Below, one piece after another: positions 41,903 through 49,796 of a DNA stretch of 64,000 bases. Source of the DNA: CAJBNH01 sp964447285 (GTDB lineage Bacteria > Myxococcota_A > UBA9042); the NCBI GenBank assembly GCA_964447285.1, contig CAYURO010000011.1, forward strand, positions 1 through 64,000, written 5' to 3'. Under the pieces are notes generated by a model, which saw only the letters and a program-made list of their open reading frames with translations, was not told where the DNA came from and ran no database searches. Position 1 is the stretch's first letter. Every line of letters starts with the position of its first letter. Both the position numbers and the translations under genes were made by a program.

Positions 41903-42844
41903 GTGGCCACGGTCGTCATCACCGGCGGAGCCGGCTTCATCGGTTCCAACCTCGCACACGCACTAGTGGAACGCGGCGACAGCGTTCGCGTGCTGGACGA
42001 CCTGTCTTCCGGGCGGCGCGAGAATCTGGCGGACATCGCAGACCACGTCGAGCTCATCGTCGGCGACATTCGCAAGCGCGCCGATGTGGACCGGGCGATG
42101 CAGGGGGCGGACTACGTGCTGCATCAGGCGGCGCTGCCCTCGGTCGTCCGTTCGGTCGCCGACCCGGTGACCTCGCACGACGTGAATGCAAACGGGATGT
42201 TGCAGGTGCTCGAGGGTGCACGACGGGCGGGCATCAAGCGGCTGGTCTACGCGGCTTCGTCCAGCGCGTACGGCGAGACGCCGGTGCTGCCCAAGGTCGA
42301 GACGATGGCACCGCAGCCGATCAGCCCTTACGGCGTGCAGAAGCTGCTGGGCGAACTGTATGCCGCCGTTTACACACGCGTATACGGTCTTGACTGCGTG
42401 GCGCTGCGGTACTTCAATGTGTTCGGGCCGCGCCAATCGCCCCAAAGCGAGTACGCGGCCGTGATTCCCCGCTTCATCACGCTGATGCAGGCGGGCAATC
42501 GACCGACGCTGTACGGTGACGGCGGCCAGACGCGCGACTTCTGCTTCATCGCCAATGTGGTCGAGGCAAACCTGAAGGCGCTGACGGCGCCCGCTGCTCC
42601 CGGCAACGTGTACAACGTGGCGTGCGGACAGCGTTACTCGCTGCTGGACCTTGTGGCGTCGATCAATGTGGCGCTGGGGACCGACATCCAGCCCATCTTT
42701 GAGCCGGCGCGCTCAGGCGACATTCGCGACAGCTTGGCCGACATCACGGCGGCGCGGCGCGACTTGGGCTATACGGCTTCGATCGACTTTGCCGAGGGCC
42801 TGCGCCGCGCGGTGACGTGGTACGCAGCCCATCCGGCGGGTTGA
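41903..42844 (+). CDS. NAD-dependent UDP-sugar 4-epimerase (extended SDR)
   Basis: 313 residues from GTG 41903. Nucleotide-binding GGAGFIG (8-14), catalytic SSSAYG and Tyr143/Lys147 in SPYGVQK. The RYFNVFGPRQSP and YAAVIPRFI motifs are typical of the GalE/WbpP (TviC) group that interconverts UDP-GlcNAc/GalNAc or their uronates. Substrate cannot be fixed. It follows rho by 55 bp and is convergent with tatC. It might supply a sugar nucleotide for surface polysaccharide, but no glycosyltransferase is adjacent. Confidence 0.88.
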   Translation: MATVVITGGAGFIGSNLAHALVERGDSVRVLDDLSSGRRENLADIADHVELIVGDIRKRADVDRAMQGADYVLHQAALPSVVRSVADPVTSHDVNANGMLQVLEGARRAGIKRLVYAASSSAYGETPVLPKVETMAPQPISPYGVQKLLGELYAAVYTRVYGLDCVALRYFNVFGPRQSPQSEYAAVIPRFITLMQAGNRPTLYGDGGQTRDFCFIANVVEANLKALTAPAAPGNVYNVACGQRYSLLDLVASINVALGTDIQPIFEPARSGDIRDSLADITAARRDLGYTASIDFAEGLRRAVTWYAAHPAG

Positions 42845-42866
42845 TCCAACTCAGCTTCATTCCAAG

Positions 42867-42882
42867 AGATTCAGCGGAATCT
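42867..42882. terminator. Short hairpin between convergent epimerase and tatC genes
   Basis: AGATTC, AGCG loop, GAATCT: six perfect base pairs, overlapping the first bases of the tatC stop region. No T-run on either side. Position between convergent genes suggests 3'-end formation. Confidence 0.35.
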
Positions 42883-45013
42883 AGCGGGCCACGGTGGGCT
42901 GCGCCGGCGCGCCATCGTTCACGGCCGACGGCACCGGTTCGGTCGTGGGCGGCATGGTCGGCAGCGGCAGCGTGGGCAGCTGCACCTGAGGCGGCGCGAA
43001 CGTCGGAGGCACGGCCGGTTGCCGCAGCGAGGGCGCCGGGCCACCGAACGTTGGTCTGGCCGCTGGTCGGGGTCGTGGGGCGAAAGCGGGCTTCTCCGTG
43101 TCGGTGGCGGCCTCGGTCGGCAGTGCGGCTTCGGACGCCAGACCTGCAGGAGACGGCGCGACCAGCATCGCCAGCAGAACCGAAGCCGACGCGTTCAGCG
43201 ACCACACGACGCGGGTCGTCTCGACGCGGGCGGACGACACTGCGGGAGGCCGCACGGCGAGTGCGAGCGCTCCCACGCTCTCGATCGGGTCGCTTACATG
43301 TTTCGTTGTGCCGAGTTGCCTTGCAAGCGCAAGGGCTTCGTTGCCGGCGTTCAGCAGGATCTGGTGGTCGCGCGAGCCCTGAGGGATTGCCCGTGCCCCG
43401 GACTCCGACACCCTCGCGACCAGTAGAGCCAGCTCGCGGGTCCGGTTGGTCAGCTCGTTGACGCGGCCATCTTCGGGCCGCACTTGGGCGCGGCGGGTGT
43501 CGGCCACCCACGACTCGATGCGGTCCCGCAGCGACAGCGCCGTCTCGGGGCCCTTGCAGTCGAACCGGAGGACCAACTCGCCCTTGTCTCCGCTGACCAC
43601 AGCCGTTGCCACGCGCACGTTCTGGCCCAGTGCACCGCCAGGCAGCCACTCGGAGATGCCCGCCTCGGTCGGGGCGAGGCTCCACAGCGACCCTTCGGCG
43701 CGAACTGCAGTCAGCCGGTCTCGCAGCACCGGGTCGTCGACCAAGGCCGGAGTCAGTCCACGCCGCACCGCCCCCAACCGCTCCAGTGCCGAGTCCGTGC
43801 CCAGCCACAGCACCTGCCGGGAAGCCGCAACTCCGCGCCATCGCTGGCCTCTGGGTCCCAGTGGCAGCCAGACCGACGGGCCACTGGGGGACTCCACGAT
43901 GCTGGCCTGCCAACGGTCGGCCAGCCGCGTCAGGATCGCAGGGGCGTCGCGGACCTGCACCAACAGCGCCACGCCGTCCTGCCAGCGCACCAACAGGACC
44001 ACGGGGTCAGCCAGCGGCCGCAGCTTCAATGCCTCGACCAGCGCAAACGGTCCCAGCCCGAAGGCCGCCGAGAGGGAATCGTCGGCACGCTGCAGCGTCT
44101 TGCTTGCCTCGTTGACGTGCAGGCCCACGACCTGCCGGGCGTCTGCGGGAAGGTCGTCGGTCGCATCGCGCTCGGCCCCCCTGAGCGCCAGCGCAACGCC
44201 GCCGGATGCCAGCAGCACCAGAACGACCGCGACAGAGGCCAGCGTCTTGCCAGAGGCGCGTTCCCCCGGCTTGCGCTGCACAAACCACGCGATGCCCATG
44301 CCGACCGCGTAGAGGACGACCAGCGGTCCCGCCATCAGCGTCTGATTGATGGGGTCGGGCGTGGGCGTCAGCACGGCACCAATCACAAACGAGACGACGA
44401 TCCAATAGCGAAAGAACCGCAGCAGCCCGCCCGCTGTGACGAGTCCCAACGAAGCAAGAACATAAAGGAACAGGGGAAGCTCAAACACCGCGCCGAACGC
44501 AAGCAGCATCATGAGTGAGAACGACACCGTGCTGGCAAGGGTGGGTTCGAGCGACATGCCTGGCGCATCGAGCGTCATCTTGATCAGGAAGTCGGTCATG
44601 AACGGCAGCACGACCAGGTAGCAGAACGCGGCGCCCAGCACGAAGCACGCAACGGATCCGGTGACCACGGGCGTGATGAGCCGTTTCTCCTTCTTCAGCA
44701 GGCCCGGCGCGACAAACGCCCAAATTTGGTAGAAAACCCAAGGACTTGCGATGAACAGGCCGCCGACCACCGAGATCCGCATGTAGACTTCGATGCTCTC
44801 CGTGATCTGCAAAGCCTTGATCGAGAATAGGTTGTTGTTGGCCAGGGCCTCGCGCACCGGCCTGCTGAGCCAGTCGTACAGCTCGATGTGGTAGGTCCAG
44901 GCGAGAAAGAACGCGACCACCACGCCCAGCATGGCCCTCAGCAGTCGCTGCCTCAGCTCGACCAGGTGGGCGCGAAACGACATCGTGCCCTTGTCGGGTT
45001 CGGTGGCTTCCAT
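42881..45013 (-). CDS. tatC: TatC translocase subunit with long C-terminal extension
   Basis: 710 residues, nearly three times normal. The first ~260 are a standard TatC: six transmembrane helices, MSFRAHLVELRQRLLRAM near the start, SIEVYMRISVVGGLFIASPWVFYQIWAFVAPGL, and LTPTPDPINQTLMAGPLVVLY. TatC recognises twin-arginine signals and forms the translocon with TatA/B. Normal TatC ends after helix six with its tail in the cytoplasm. Here a basic stretch (KPGERASGK) and a seventh hydrophobic helix (about 270-290) follow, placing ~420 more residues in the periplasm: a mixed domain, then a Pro-rich tail. The extension resembles no family I can name. It lies eight bp after tatA/B. Confidence 0.9.
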   Translation of the reverse strand: MEATEPDKGTMSFRAHLVELRQRLLRAMLGVVVAFFLAWTYHIELYDWLSRPVREALANNNLFSIKALQITESIEVYMRISVVGGLFIASPWVFYQIWAFVAPGLLKKEKRLITPVVTGSVACFVLGAAFCYLVVLPFMTDFLIKMTLDAPGMSLEPTLASTVSFSLMMLLAFGAVFELPLFLYVLASLGLVTAGGLLRFFRYWIVVSFVIGAVLTPTPDPINQTLMAGPLVVLYAVGMGIAWFVQRKPGERASGKTLASVAVVLVLLASGGVALALRGAERDATDDLPADARQVVGLHVNEASKTLQRADDSLSAAFGLGPFALVEALKLRPLADPVVLLVRWQDGVALLVQVRDAPAILTRLADRWQASIVESPSGPSVWLPLGPRGQRWRGVAASRQVLWLGTDSALERLGAVRRGLTPALVDDPVLRDRLTAVRAEGSLWSLAPTEAGISEWLPGGALGQNVRVATAVVSGDKGELVLRFDCKGPETALSLRDRIESWVADTRRAQVRPEDGRVNELTNRTRELALLVARVSESGARAIPQGSRDHQILLNAGNEALALARQLGTTKHVSDPIESVGALALAVRPPAVSSARVETTRVVWSLNASASVLLAMLVAPSPAGLASEAALPTEAATDTEKPAFAPRPRPAARPTFGGPAPSLRQPAVPPTFAPPQVQLPTLPLPTMPPTTEPVPSAVNDGAPAQPTVAR

Positions 45014-45020
45014 CGTCAGC

Positions 45021-45542
45021 TCATGCCTCGCCGGTCGGCGTCTCGGCCGCGTCAGGAAGGTCGTCGGCCTTGGGCGCGGCGTTGGCGGTCCTGGGGTCCG
45101 CGGCGGCGTCATCACCCTCAACTGGGGAGGTGCGCATGCGGCGGGGCGGGGTGGTGCGGGGCTGCACGCCGTCCCCGGGGCTCAGCGGCACGGGACGTGA
45201 GGTCTCGCTTTCCATGGGCTCGGGCGTGGATTCAGCCGGGGAACTCGCCGCTTCCGCCACGGGGCCATCGTCCGCCGATGTGGACGGAGCCTGAGCAAGG
45301 CCAGGGACGACGTCGGGCTGGGGGGCAGGTGCGCGGGGAGGCAGCTCGTTCGGCCGCTCAATCTCTCTCGTCAGCTCGTCCAGACTGCCCCGCAGCTCCG
45401 CTTGCGCGAGGTTGGCGGCGCGGCGCAGGTCTCGCAGACCGGTGCCAACGGTCTTGGCGACTTGCGGCAGCTTGTCCGGGCCGACGAACAGCAGCGCGAT
45501 GAGCAGGATGATGATGAGCTCTGGACCACCGATGCCAAACAC
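45021..45542 (-). CDS. TatA/TatB-family twin-arginine translocase subunit
   Basis: 173 residues from GTG 45542 (GAGG five bases upstream; GTG 45548 possible). N-terminal transmembrane helix MFGIGGPELIIILLIALLF is followed by the hinge VGPDKLP and an amphipathic helix (QVAKTVGTGLRDLRRAANLA), then a long acidic Pro/Ala tail. A Glu at position 8 and the GPDKLP form are nearer TatB than TatA. It would bind substrates with TatC and feed the pore. A promoter with TTGACC/TAGGCT lies immediately upstream, and tatC follows directly. Confidence 0.88.
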   Translation of the reverse strand: MFGIGGPELIIILLIALLFVGPDKLPQVAKTVGTGLRDLRRAANLAQAELRGSLDELTREIERPNELPPRAPAPQPDVVPGLAQAPSTSADDGPVAEAASSPAESTPEPMESETSRPVPLSPGDGVQPRTTPPRRMRTSPVEGDDAAADPRTANAAPKADDLPDAAETPTGEA

Positions 45543-45568
45543 GACCACCTCGTCAAACGCTGGAGGGC

Positions 45569-45597
45569 AGCCTAGGGCAGCGGGGGAAGCCGGTCAA
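45569..45597 (-). promoter_or_regulatory. Promoter for the tatA/B-tatC operon
   Basis: On the minus strand TTGACC (complement of 45592-45597), 17-nt spacer, TAGGCT (complement of 45569-45574). The upstream methyltransferase gene ends at 45607, so the promoter sits in the 64-bp gap. Confidence 0.65.
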
Positions 45598-45606
45598 TTC
45601 GAGTCG

Positions 45607-46506
45607 TCATGAGAGGATACGCGGCCCGGACAGCGACCGTCGAGCCACAAGCCCGAGTACGCGCGGCGCGGTGCGACTCAAGTCTGCGGCGTCGGCCTCT
45701 TGCGGCAGTACGTCCAACAGGCGGCGGAGAGCCTGCCGAACCGGACCCGCCGTTCCATACAGGGCGTCACAAGTCCGCAGGCGTACCGAGTGGCCGATAC
45801 GCACCCGCTCGATCGGCATCACGCTGGCCATGTGCGTCAGCACCGCACCGATGCCGGGCGCAAAACGCATGGTTTCAAGGTGGGCGCCGCGCTCGATGGC
45901 TTCGCGGGCCAGCGGACCCGCCAGCAGGGGCGCGAGTCGCGTGTGCAGCAGCCGCTCGAAGCCGCGCAGACCTTGACCCACAGCAACGGAAATGGCCTGT
46001 GCGGGCCGAGAGGTCGCTGCGGAGGCCCCGTGGCTGCGGCAAGGAGCCGTGTCGCCCTGAGCCAGCACGCGCGCCACCAGAAGGCCATCGGGCTTCAACT
46101 CTCGGTGGGCTTTGTTCACCAGCCACATCGGGTCGACGTAGGTGTGCAGGACATCGGACAGGACCACGAGGTCGAATGACGACGGGGTCAGCGCCGCCTG
46201 CCCGTACGTGCGATTGACGAGGGTCAGCCGACCAGCCTCGCTAGGCCCGAGCGTCGCGTGCAGGGCCGCCACACCGTCGTCGTCGAGGTCGCACAGCGTG
46301 ACCCAGTGCCCCGCACGGGCGAGCGCGATGGCGAGGTCTGCACGGGGCGCTCCAGCCAGAAGGGCCCGACCGGGCTCGAGCTGTCGCACCCACGCGTCCA
46401 GGCTGGGGAGCACGGCGGCCATGCCGACCGGGTCCTGAGCGTAGGAAGGCAGCGGAACCGCAAGGTTGCGGCGCACACCCTCGATCTCGCGTTTTAGTCG
46501 CACCAT
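45607..46506 (-). CDS. Class I SAM-dependent methyltransferase-like protein
   Basis: 299 residues from ATG 46506. The pattern of a Rossmann methyltransferase is seen: ALLAGAPRADLAIALARAGHWVTLCDLDDDG (a variant motif I with LAGAPRADLA instead of GxGxG), FDLVVLSDVLHTYVDP and ELKPDGLLVARVL. The C-terminal ~100 residues are extra. The weak motif I raises the possibility that SAM binding is altered. It lies 19 bp after the HIT gene. Substrate unknown. Confidence 0.65.
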   Translation of the reverse strand: MVRLKREIEGVRRNLAVPLPSYAQDPVGMAAVLPSLDAWVRQLEPGRALLAGAPRADLAIALARAGHWVTLCDLDDDGVAALHATLGPSEAGRLTLVNRTYGQAALTPSSFDLVVLSDVLHTYVDPMWLVNKAHRELKPDGLLVARVLAQGDTAPCRSHGASAATSRPAQAISVAVGQGLRGFERLLHTRLAPLLAGPLAREAIERGAHLETMRFAPGIGAVLTHMASVMPIERVRIGHSVRLRTCDALYGTAGPVRQALRRLLDVLPQEADAADLSRTAPRVLGLVARRSLSGPRILS

Positions 46507-46525
46507 GGGCGCACTCCGCGGGCGT

Positions 46526-46882
46526 TCAGCCGGGAGGCCAGGCGAGCTCGCGCCCGGCCAGCACGTGCAGGTGCAGGTGGCCGACGGACTGACCGGCGTC
46601 GGCACCCGTATTGACGACCGTGCGATAGCCGGTCTCGCCGACCCCTAGCTGGCGCGCCACGTCAGCCGCAGCCTGCAGCAGCTTGCCCAGTAGTGCGGTG
46701 TCATCCGGCAAAGCGTCGGCCAGACTCTTCATGTGCTTGCGCGGGATGACCAGCACGTGCACAGGGGCCTTCGGGGCGATGTCCTGAAAGGCCACCACGT
46801 CGGGATCTTCGTACAGGAAGCGCACGCCGAAGTCGCCGTTGGCGATCCGGCAGAAGGCGCAATCCTCCCTATCCGCGGACAT
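46526..46882 (-). CDS. HIT-family (HINT-like) nucleotide hydrolase
   Basis: 118 residues. CAFC (Cys8, Cys11) gives the zinc pair, HVLVIPRKH is the strand before the active site and HLHLHVLAG carries the histidine triad HxHxH. Typical of HINT purine-nucleoside phosphoramidase-type enzymes. It starts two bp after the stop of the small basic gene. Substrate cannot be assigned more closely. Confidence 0.93.
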   Translation of the reverse strand: MSADREDCAFCRIANGDFGVRFLYEDPDVVAFQDIAPKAPVHVLVIPRKHMKSLADALPDDTALLGKLLQAAADVARQLGVGETGYRTVVNTGADAGQSVGHLHLHVLAGRELAWPPG

Positions 46883-46884
46883 GG

Positions 46885-47010
46885 CTAGCGCGCCACCGGA
46901 CGCTTCTGCGTCGTGGACTTGGCCGCGCTGATGCGACGATTGATGCGAGCGATCATCTTGTTGCGCGAGATCGTGCGACGCATCTTGAGCGAACGGCTGC
47001 CAGCACCCAT
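46885..47010 (-). CDS. Small, very basic 41-aa protein
   Basis: A 41-residue frame on the minus strand with an excellent GGAGG Shine-Dalgarno six bases before ATG 47010. Sequence begins MGAGSRSLKMRRTISRNKM and is rich in Arg, Lys and Ser, with the look of small ribosome-associated or rRNA-binding peptides (AURKAIP1/COX24-like or small basic protein families). Two bases separate its stop from the HIT start. The strong ribosome binding site and tight packing argue for a real gene. Function not known. Confidence 0.7.
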   Translation of the reverse strand: MGAGSRSLKMRRTISRNKMIARINRRISAAKSTTQKRPVAR

Positions 47011-47114
47011 GAAAAACCTCCGAATCTCTAACAGTTCTATGAAGCGAGCGATCCTGCGGCGGGTCATGGCGCTTGCCAGCCCTTCCGTGCGAATGGACCA
47101 CGGGGGGCAAAAGG

Positions 47115-49757
47115 CTACAGCGGCAACCCATGCGGCGTCAATGACAGACCGCTTTCGCCCACTTGCGCGAGCATCAGGGACCACGACCCGCCGTGGGCCC
47201 GACACAGCACGATGGCCCCATCCTCGACCGGTTGGATGGCGACGATGCGTTGAATTCCCTTCAGCGGAATCGGCCGATCGGCCCGCAGCGTCCTGGCATC
47301 GACTCCCAGCAGACAGGCGTCGCGTTCTCCCTCACCCTCCAGCGGTACAGCGGCGAACCAAAGGCGACCGCCGACGGGATCCAGCGCCCACGGCTGATCC
47401 AGCGCGAGTCGGTCGGCAGGCGCGAACCGCTTGCGCAGGTCGCTGGACGCAAACGACACCCGGCCTGCGCGCAGCACCAACAGCGACGGACCTGTGTGCA
47501 GCGTTGCGGGGTCGAATGGATCGAATACGTTGAAGCTGGCGTAGATGCGGTCCTGCGCCGGCCACGCCACAGCGGCACGGAAGCCGGCGATTTGCTCTCC
47601 CAGATCCGCGGCCGCGAACTTGTGCTGGGGCTCGCCTCTACCGTCGGTCAGCGCGGCGATCCAGACGGCGCGGTTGCGCTCACGGACCGACGTGGCTACC
47701 AGCAGCGGTCCGGGCAACCCCTCGATGCCGCACAGGTTCTCGAGGCCGGGCTGCGACTTGCGTTGGTCCACCACCTCCAGCGTCCGGGCATCGATGCGGG
47801 TCCACGTGGTGGCAGGGCCGCGGTGTGGCGCGCGGCTCAGGAGGGTCCAGATCGCGGCGTCCGGCTGCAACGCGGCGCCCACAAGTTGATCATCGCCGCG
47901 CAGCAAATCGGCCAGCGGTGCTGCGGCCGTGACAGCGGGGGGCTGGCCTGGGGCCTGTTCGATCACGACCAGCCGCTGCCGGCTGATGCCAACCAAGCGC
48001 ACCGAATCGCCCACTTGCGCCAGCCGCGCGAAACCATTCGCATGGACCGGCCAGTCCTTTGGCAGTTCGTAAGGCTGCAGGCCGCGCGTGGCCAGGTTGA
48101 CGGCAAGCCAGATGCGGTCCTGTACCAGCAGCAGACGCCCGTGTGCGATCCCGCTGACCAACGGCGCCTGTGCGAGCTTCTGCAGCCCCGGAGGCACCGG
48201 AAGGCCGCGCAGGGCCGGGGCCGCCGCCTCGTCGATTTGCCGAGCCAACTCGGTGCGTTTCGCCAAGGGCAGCAACGGCCCCAGGTCGGTCAGGCGGGCG
48301 CGGGCGCGGAACCAGTCCTGGTCGGCGATGGCCCCGTCAACCTCGGTCTGCAGGCGGGTCCGACGGACCTCCACCTGCCGGATCGCGGCCAGATCCGCGC
48401 GAAGTGCCTTGATCTCCAGGGACATTTGCGGCGCTTGCCGCATCCAGTCGGCCAACAGTTCTGCGGCGGCGTCCAAATCGCCGGCCTCCAGCCGTTCGGC
48501 CACCCGTGCTGCGACCTCAGCTTCCCGCGTGCGCTGCCGGGCTTCGTCCTGCGCGCGCAGCCAGACGGCCGTTCGGGTCGCGGTCGGGGCGGTCGTCCAC
48601 GGATCGGCCAGCCCAGCCAGTCGCTGTCGGGCCGTCTCGACGTCGGCCCGCGCCACCGCTTCCCGCAGCGCAAACAGGGCTTCCAGACCCGCCGCGTGCA
48701 CGGCCAAAGGTCCGATATGCTTCAGCGCGGCAGCCTCGCGGACGACCGACCACTGCTGGGCCATCTCGACGTCGTCGTCGGTGTCAGGCCAAGCGTCCAG
48801 CCCGTGTTCGTCGGCCAGCAGCCCCAGCGCCCGCAGTCGAGTGGGTCGGTCCGTTGCCGCGCGCACGTGGCTCAGTCGCTCGCGCAGGGCGGCGTCCTTG
48901 CGGGACTGTGCGATAAAGGTCAGGTAGTTGCGGTCAGCATCGGTGGCGACGTCCAGGGCCACCAGCAGGCGAACGGACTCGTGTGCGGCGGTCAGGTCGC
49001 TCGCGTCCAGGGCCTCGTCGATCCGCTGTCGCAGCTCGCTGGCGCGGCTTTGCTGCTCCGCCTCGCGTAACCGACCGTCCGCAGACGCAAACGCCGGATG
49101 CGATTGCCAACCGGCACGCAGGGACTCGAGCGCCCGCCGGGCGGCGTCGACGTCTCGAGTGGCAAGCGCGGTCTCGACGGGCAACAACGCCTGCTGCCCA
49201 CGTTGGGCCTCCTCGGTGCGCAGGTGCTCCAGCAGGCGTTGGGCGGGGCCGAGAGGCGGCAGCTGGCCGGCAAACCGTTCCAGCAGGGTGCGCGCCCGCG
49301 CCACGTCTCCCGACTGCGCGTGCTGCGACGCCACGCGCGCCACTGCATCCGGATCCCCCTGTAACGCCAAGGCTTCGTCCAGCTCGCCGGCGCGCGGGTG
49401 ACCTGTCTCCCGTGCCGCGCGGGCCAACAGATGCACAAGCCGCGGGGCGTCGGGACCTGCCACGCCCAACGGGGGCTCGAAGCTCGGGTCGTTCAGCCAC
49501 GCTGCAACCTCGGGGAATTGGCCGTACCGCTCAACCAGGAACTCCGCATAACGCCGCGTCATGGTCAGCGTCTCGCTGCCTTGGGACGCGTGCGCGGCGG
49601 CCAGATAGCGATCTCGCGCTCCCTCGAATTCGTAAGCGGCTTCGGCGTGTTCGCCCTGGGCCCACAGATCTGCGGCGCGACCGGGTCGGGCGTCGGCCGG
49701 CAGTGGCGCAAGCGAGGGACGCGCCCAACTGCGTGTCTTTGCGGGGAGTTTGGACAT
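47115..49757 (-). CDS. 880-residue cytoplasmic protein, helical N-half and propeller-like C-half
   Basis: No signal peptide or transmembrane helix. Residues ~20-530 are a long helical repeat solenoid rich in Ala, Arg, Leu and Glu (for example LLERFAGQLPPLGPAQRLLEHLR, ARVAERLEAGDLDAAAELLADW), TPR-like but degenerate. Residues ~540-880 carry beta-strand repeats with LLLVQDRIWLAVN, LVATSVRERNRAVWIAALTDG and RLWFAAVPLEG, typical of a beta-propeller. Gene follows the giant lipoprotein by 39 bp. I do not recognise the family; it could be a protein-interaction hub. Confidence 0.6.
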   Translation of the reverse strand: MSKLPAKTRSWARPSLAPLPADARPGRAADLWAQGEHAEAAYEFEGARDRYLAAAHASQGSETLTMTRRYAEFLVERYGQFPEVAAWLNDPSFEPPLGVAGPDAPRLVHLLARAARETGHPRAGELDEALALQGDPDAVARVASQHAQSGDVARARTLLERFAGQLPPLGPAQRLLEHLRTEEAQRGQQALLPVETALATRDVDAARRALESLRAGWQSHPAFASADGRLREAEQQSRASELRQRIDEALDASDLTAAHESVRLLVALDVATDADRNYLTFIAQSRKDAALRERLSHVRAATDRPTRLRALGLLADEHGLDAWPDTDDDVEMAQQWSVVREAAALKHIGPLAVHAAGLEALFALREAVARADVETARQRLAGLADPWTTAPTATRTAVWLRAQDEARQRTREAEVAARVAERLEAGDLDAAAELLADWMRQAPQMSLEIKALRADLAAIRQVEVRRTRLQTEVDGAIADQDWFRARARLTDLGPLLPLAKRTELARQIDEAAAPALRGLPVPPGLQKLAQAPLVSGIAHGRLLLVQDRIWLAVNLATRGLQPYELPKDWPVHANGFARLAQVGDSVRLVGISRQRLVVIEQAPGQPPAVTAAAPLADLLRGDDQLVGAALQPDAAIWTLLSRAPHRGPATTWTRIDARTLEVVDQRKSQPGLENLCGIEGLPGPLLVATSVRERNRAVWIAALTDGRGEPQHKFAAADLGEQIAGFRAAVAWPAQDRIYASFNVFDPFDPATLHTGPSLLVLRAGRVSFASSDLRKRFAPADRLALDQPWALDPVGGRLWFAAVPLEGEGERDACLLGVDARTLRADRPIPLKGIQRIVAIQPVEDGAIVLCRAHGGSWSLMLAQVGESGLSLTPHGLPL

Positions 49758-49796
49758 GTCGCGGAATCCTGGCCGCTGCGGCGTTGCCGGGGGACG

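Noticed and set aside
47163..49070. 635-codon plus-strand frame opposite the 880-aa protein
   Set aside because: Antisense shadow, no starts or motifs; minus-strand gene has better codon pattern and Shine-Dalgarno.
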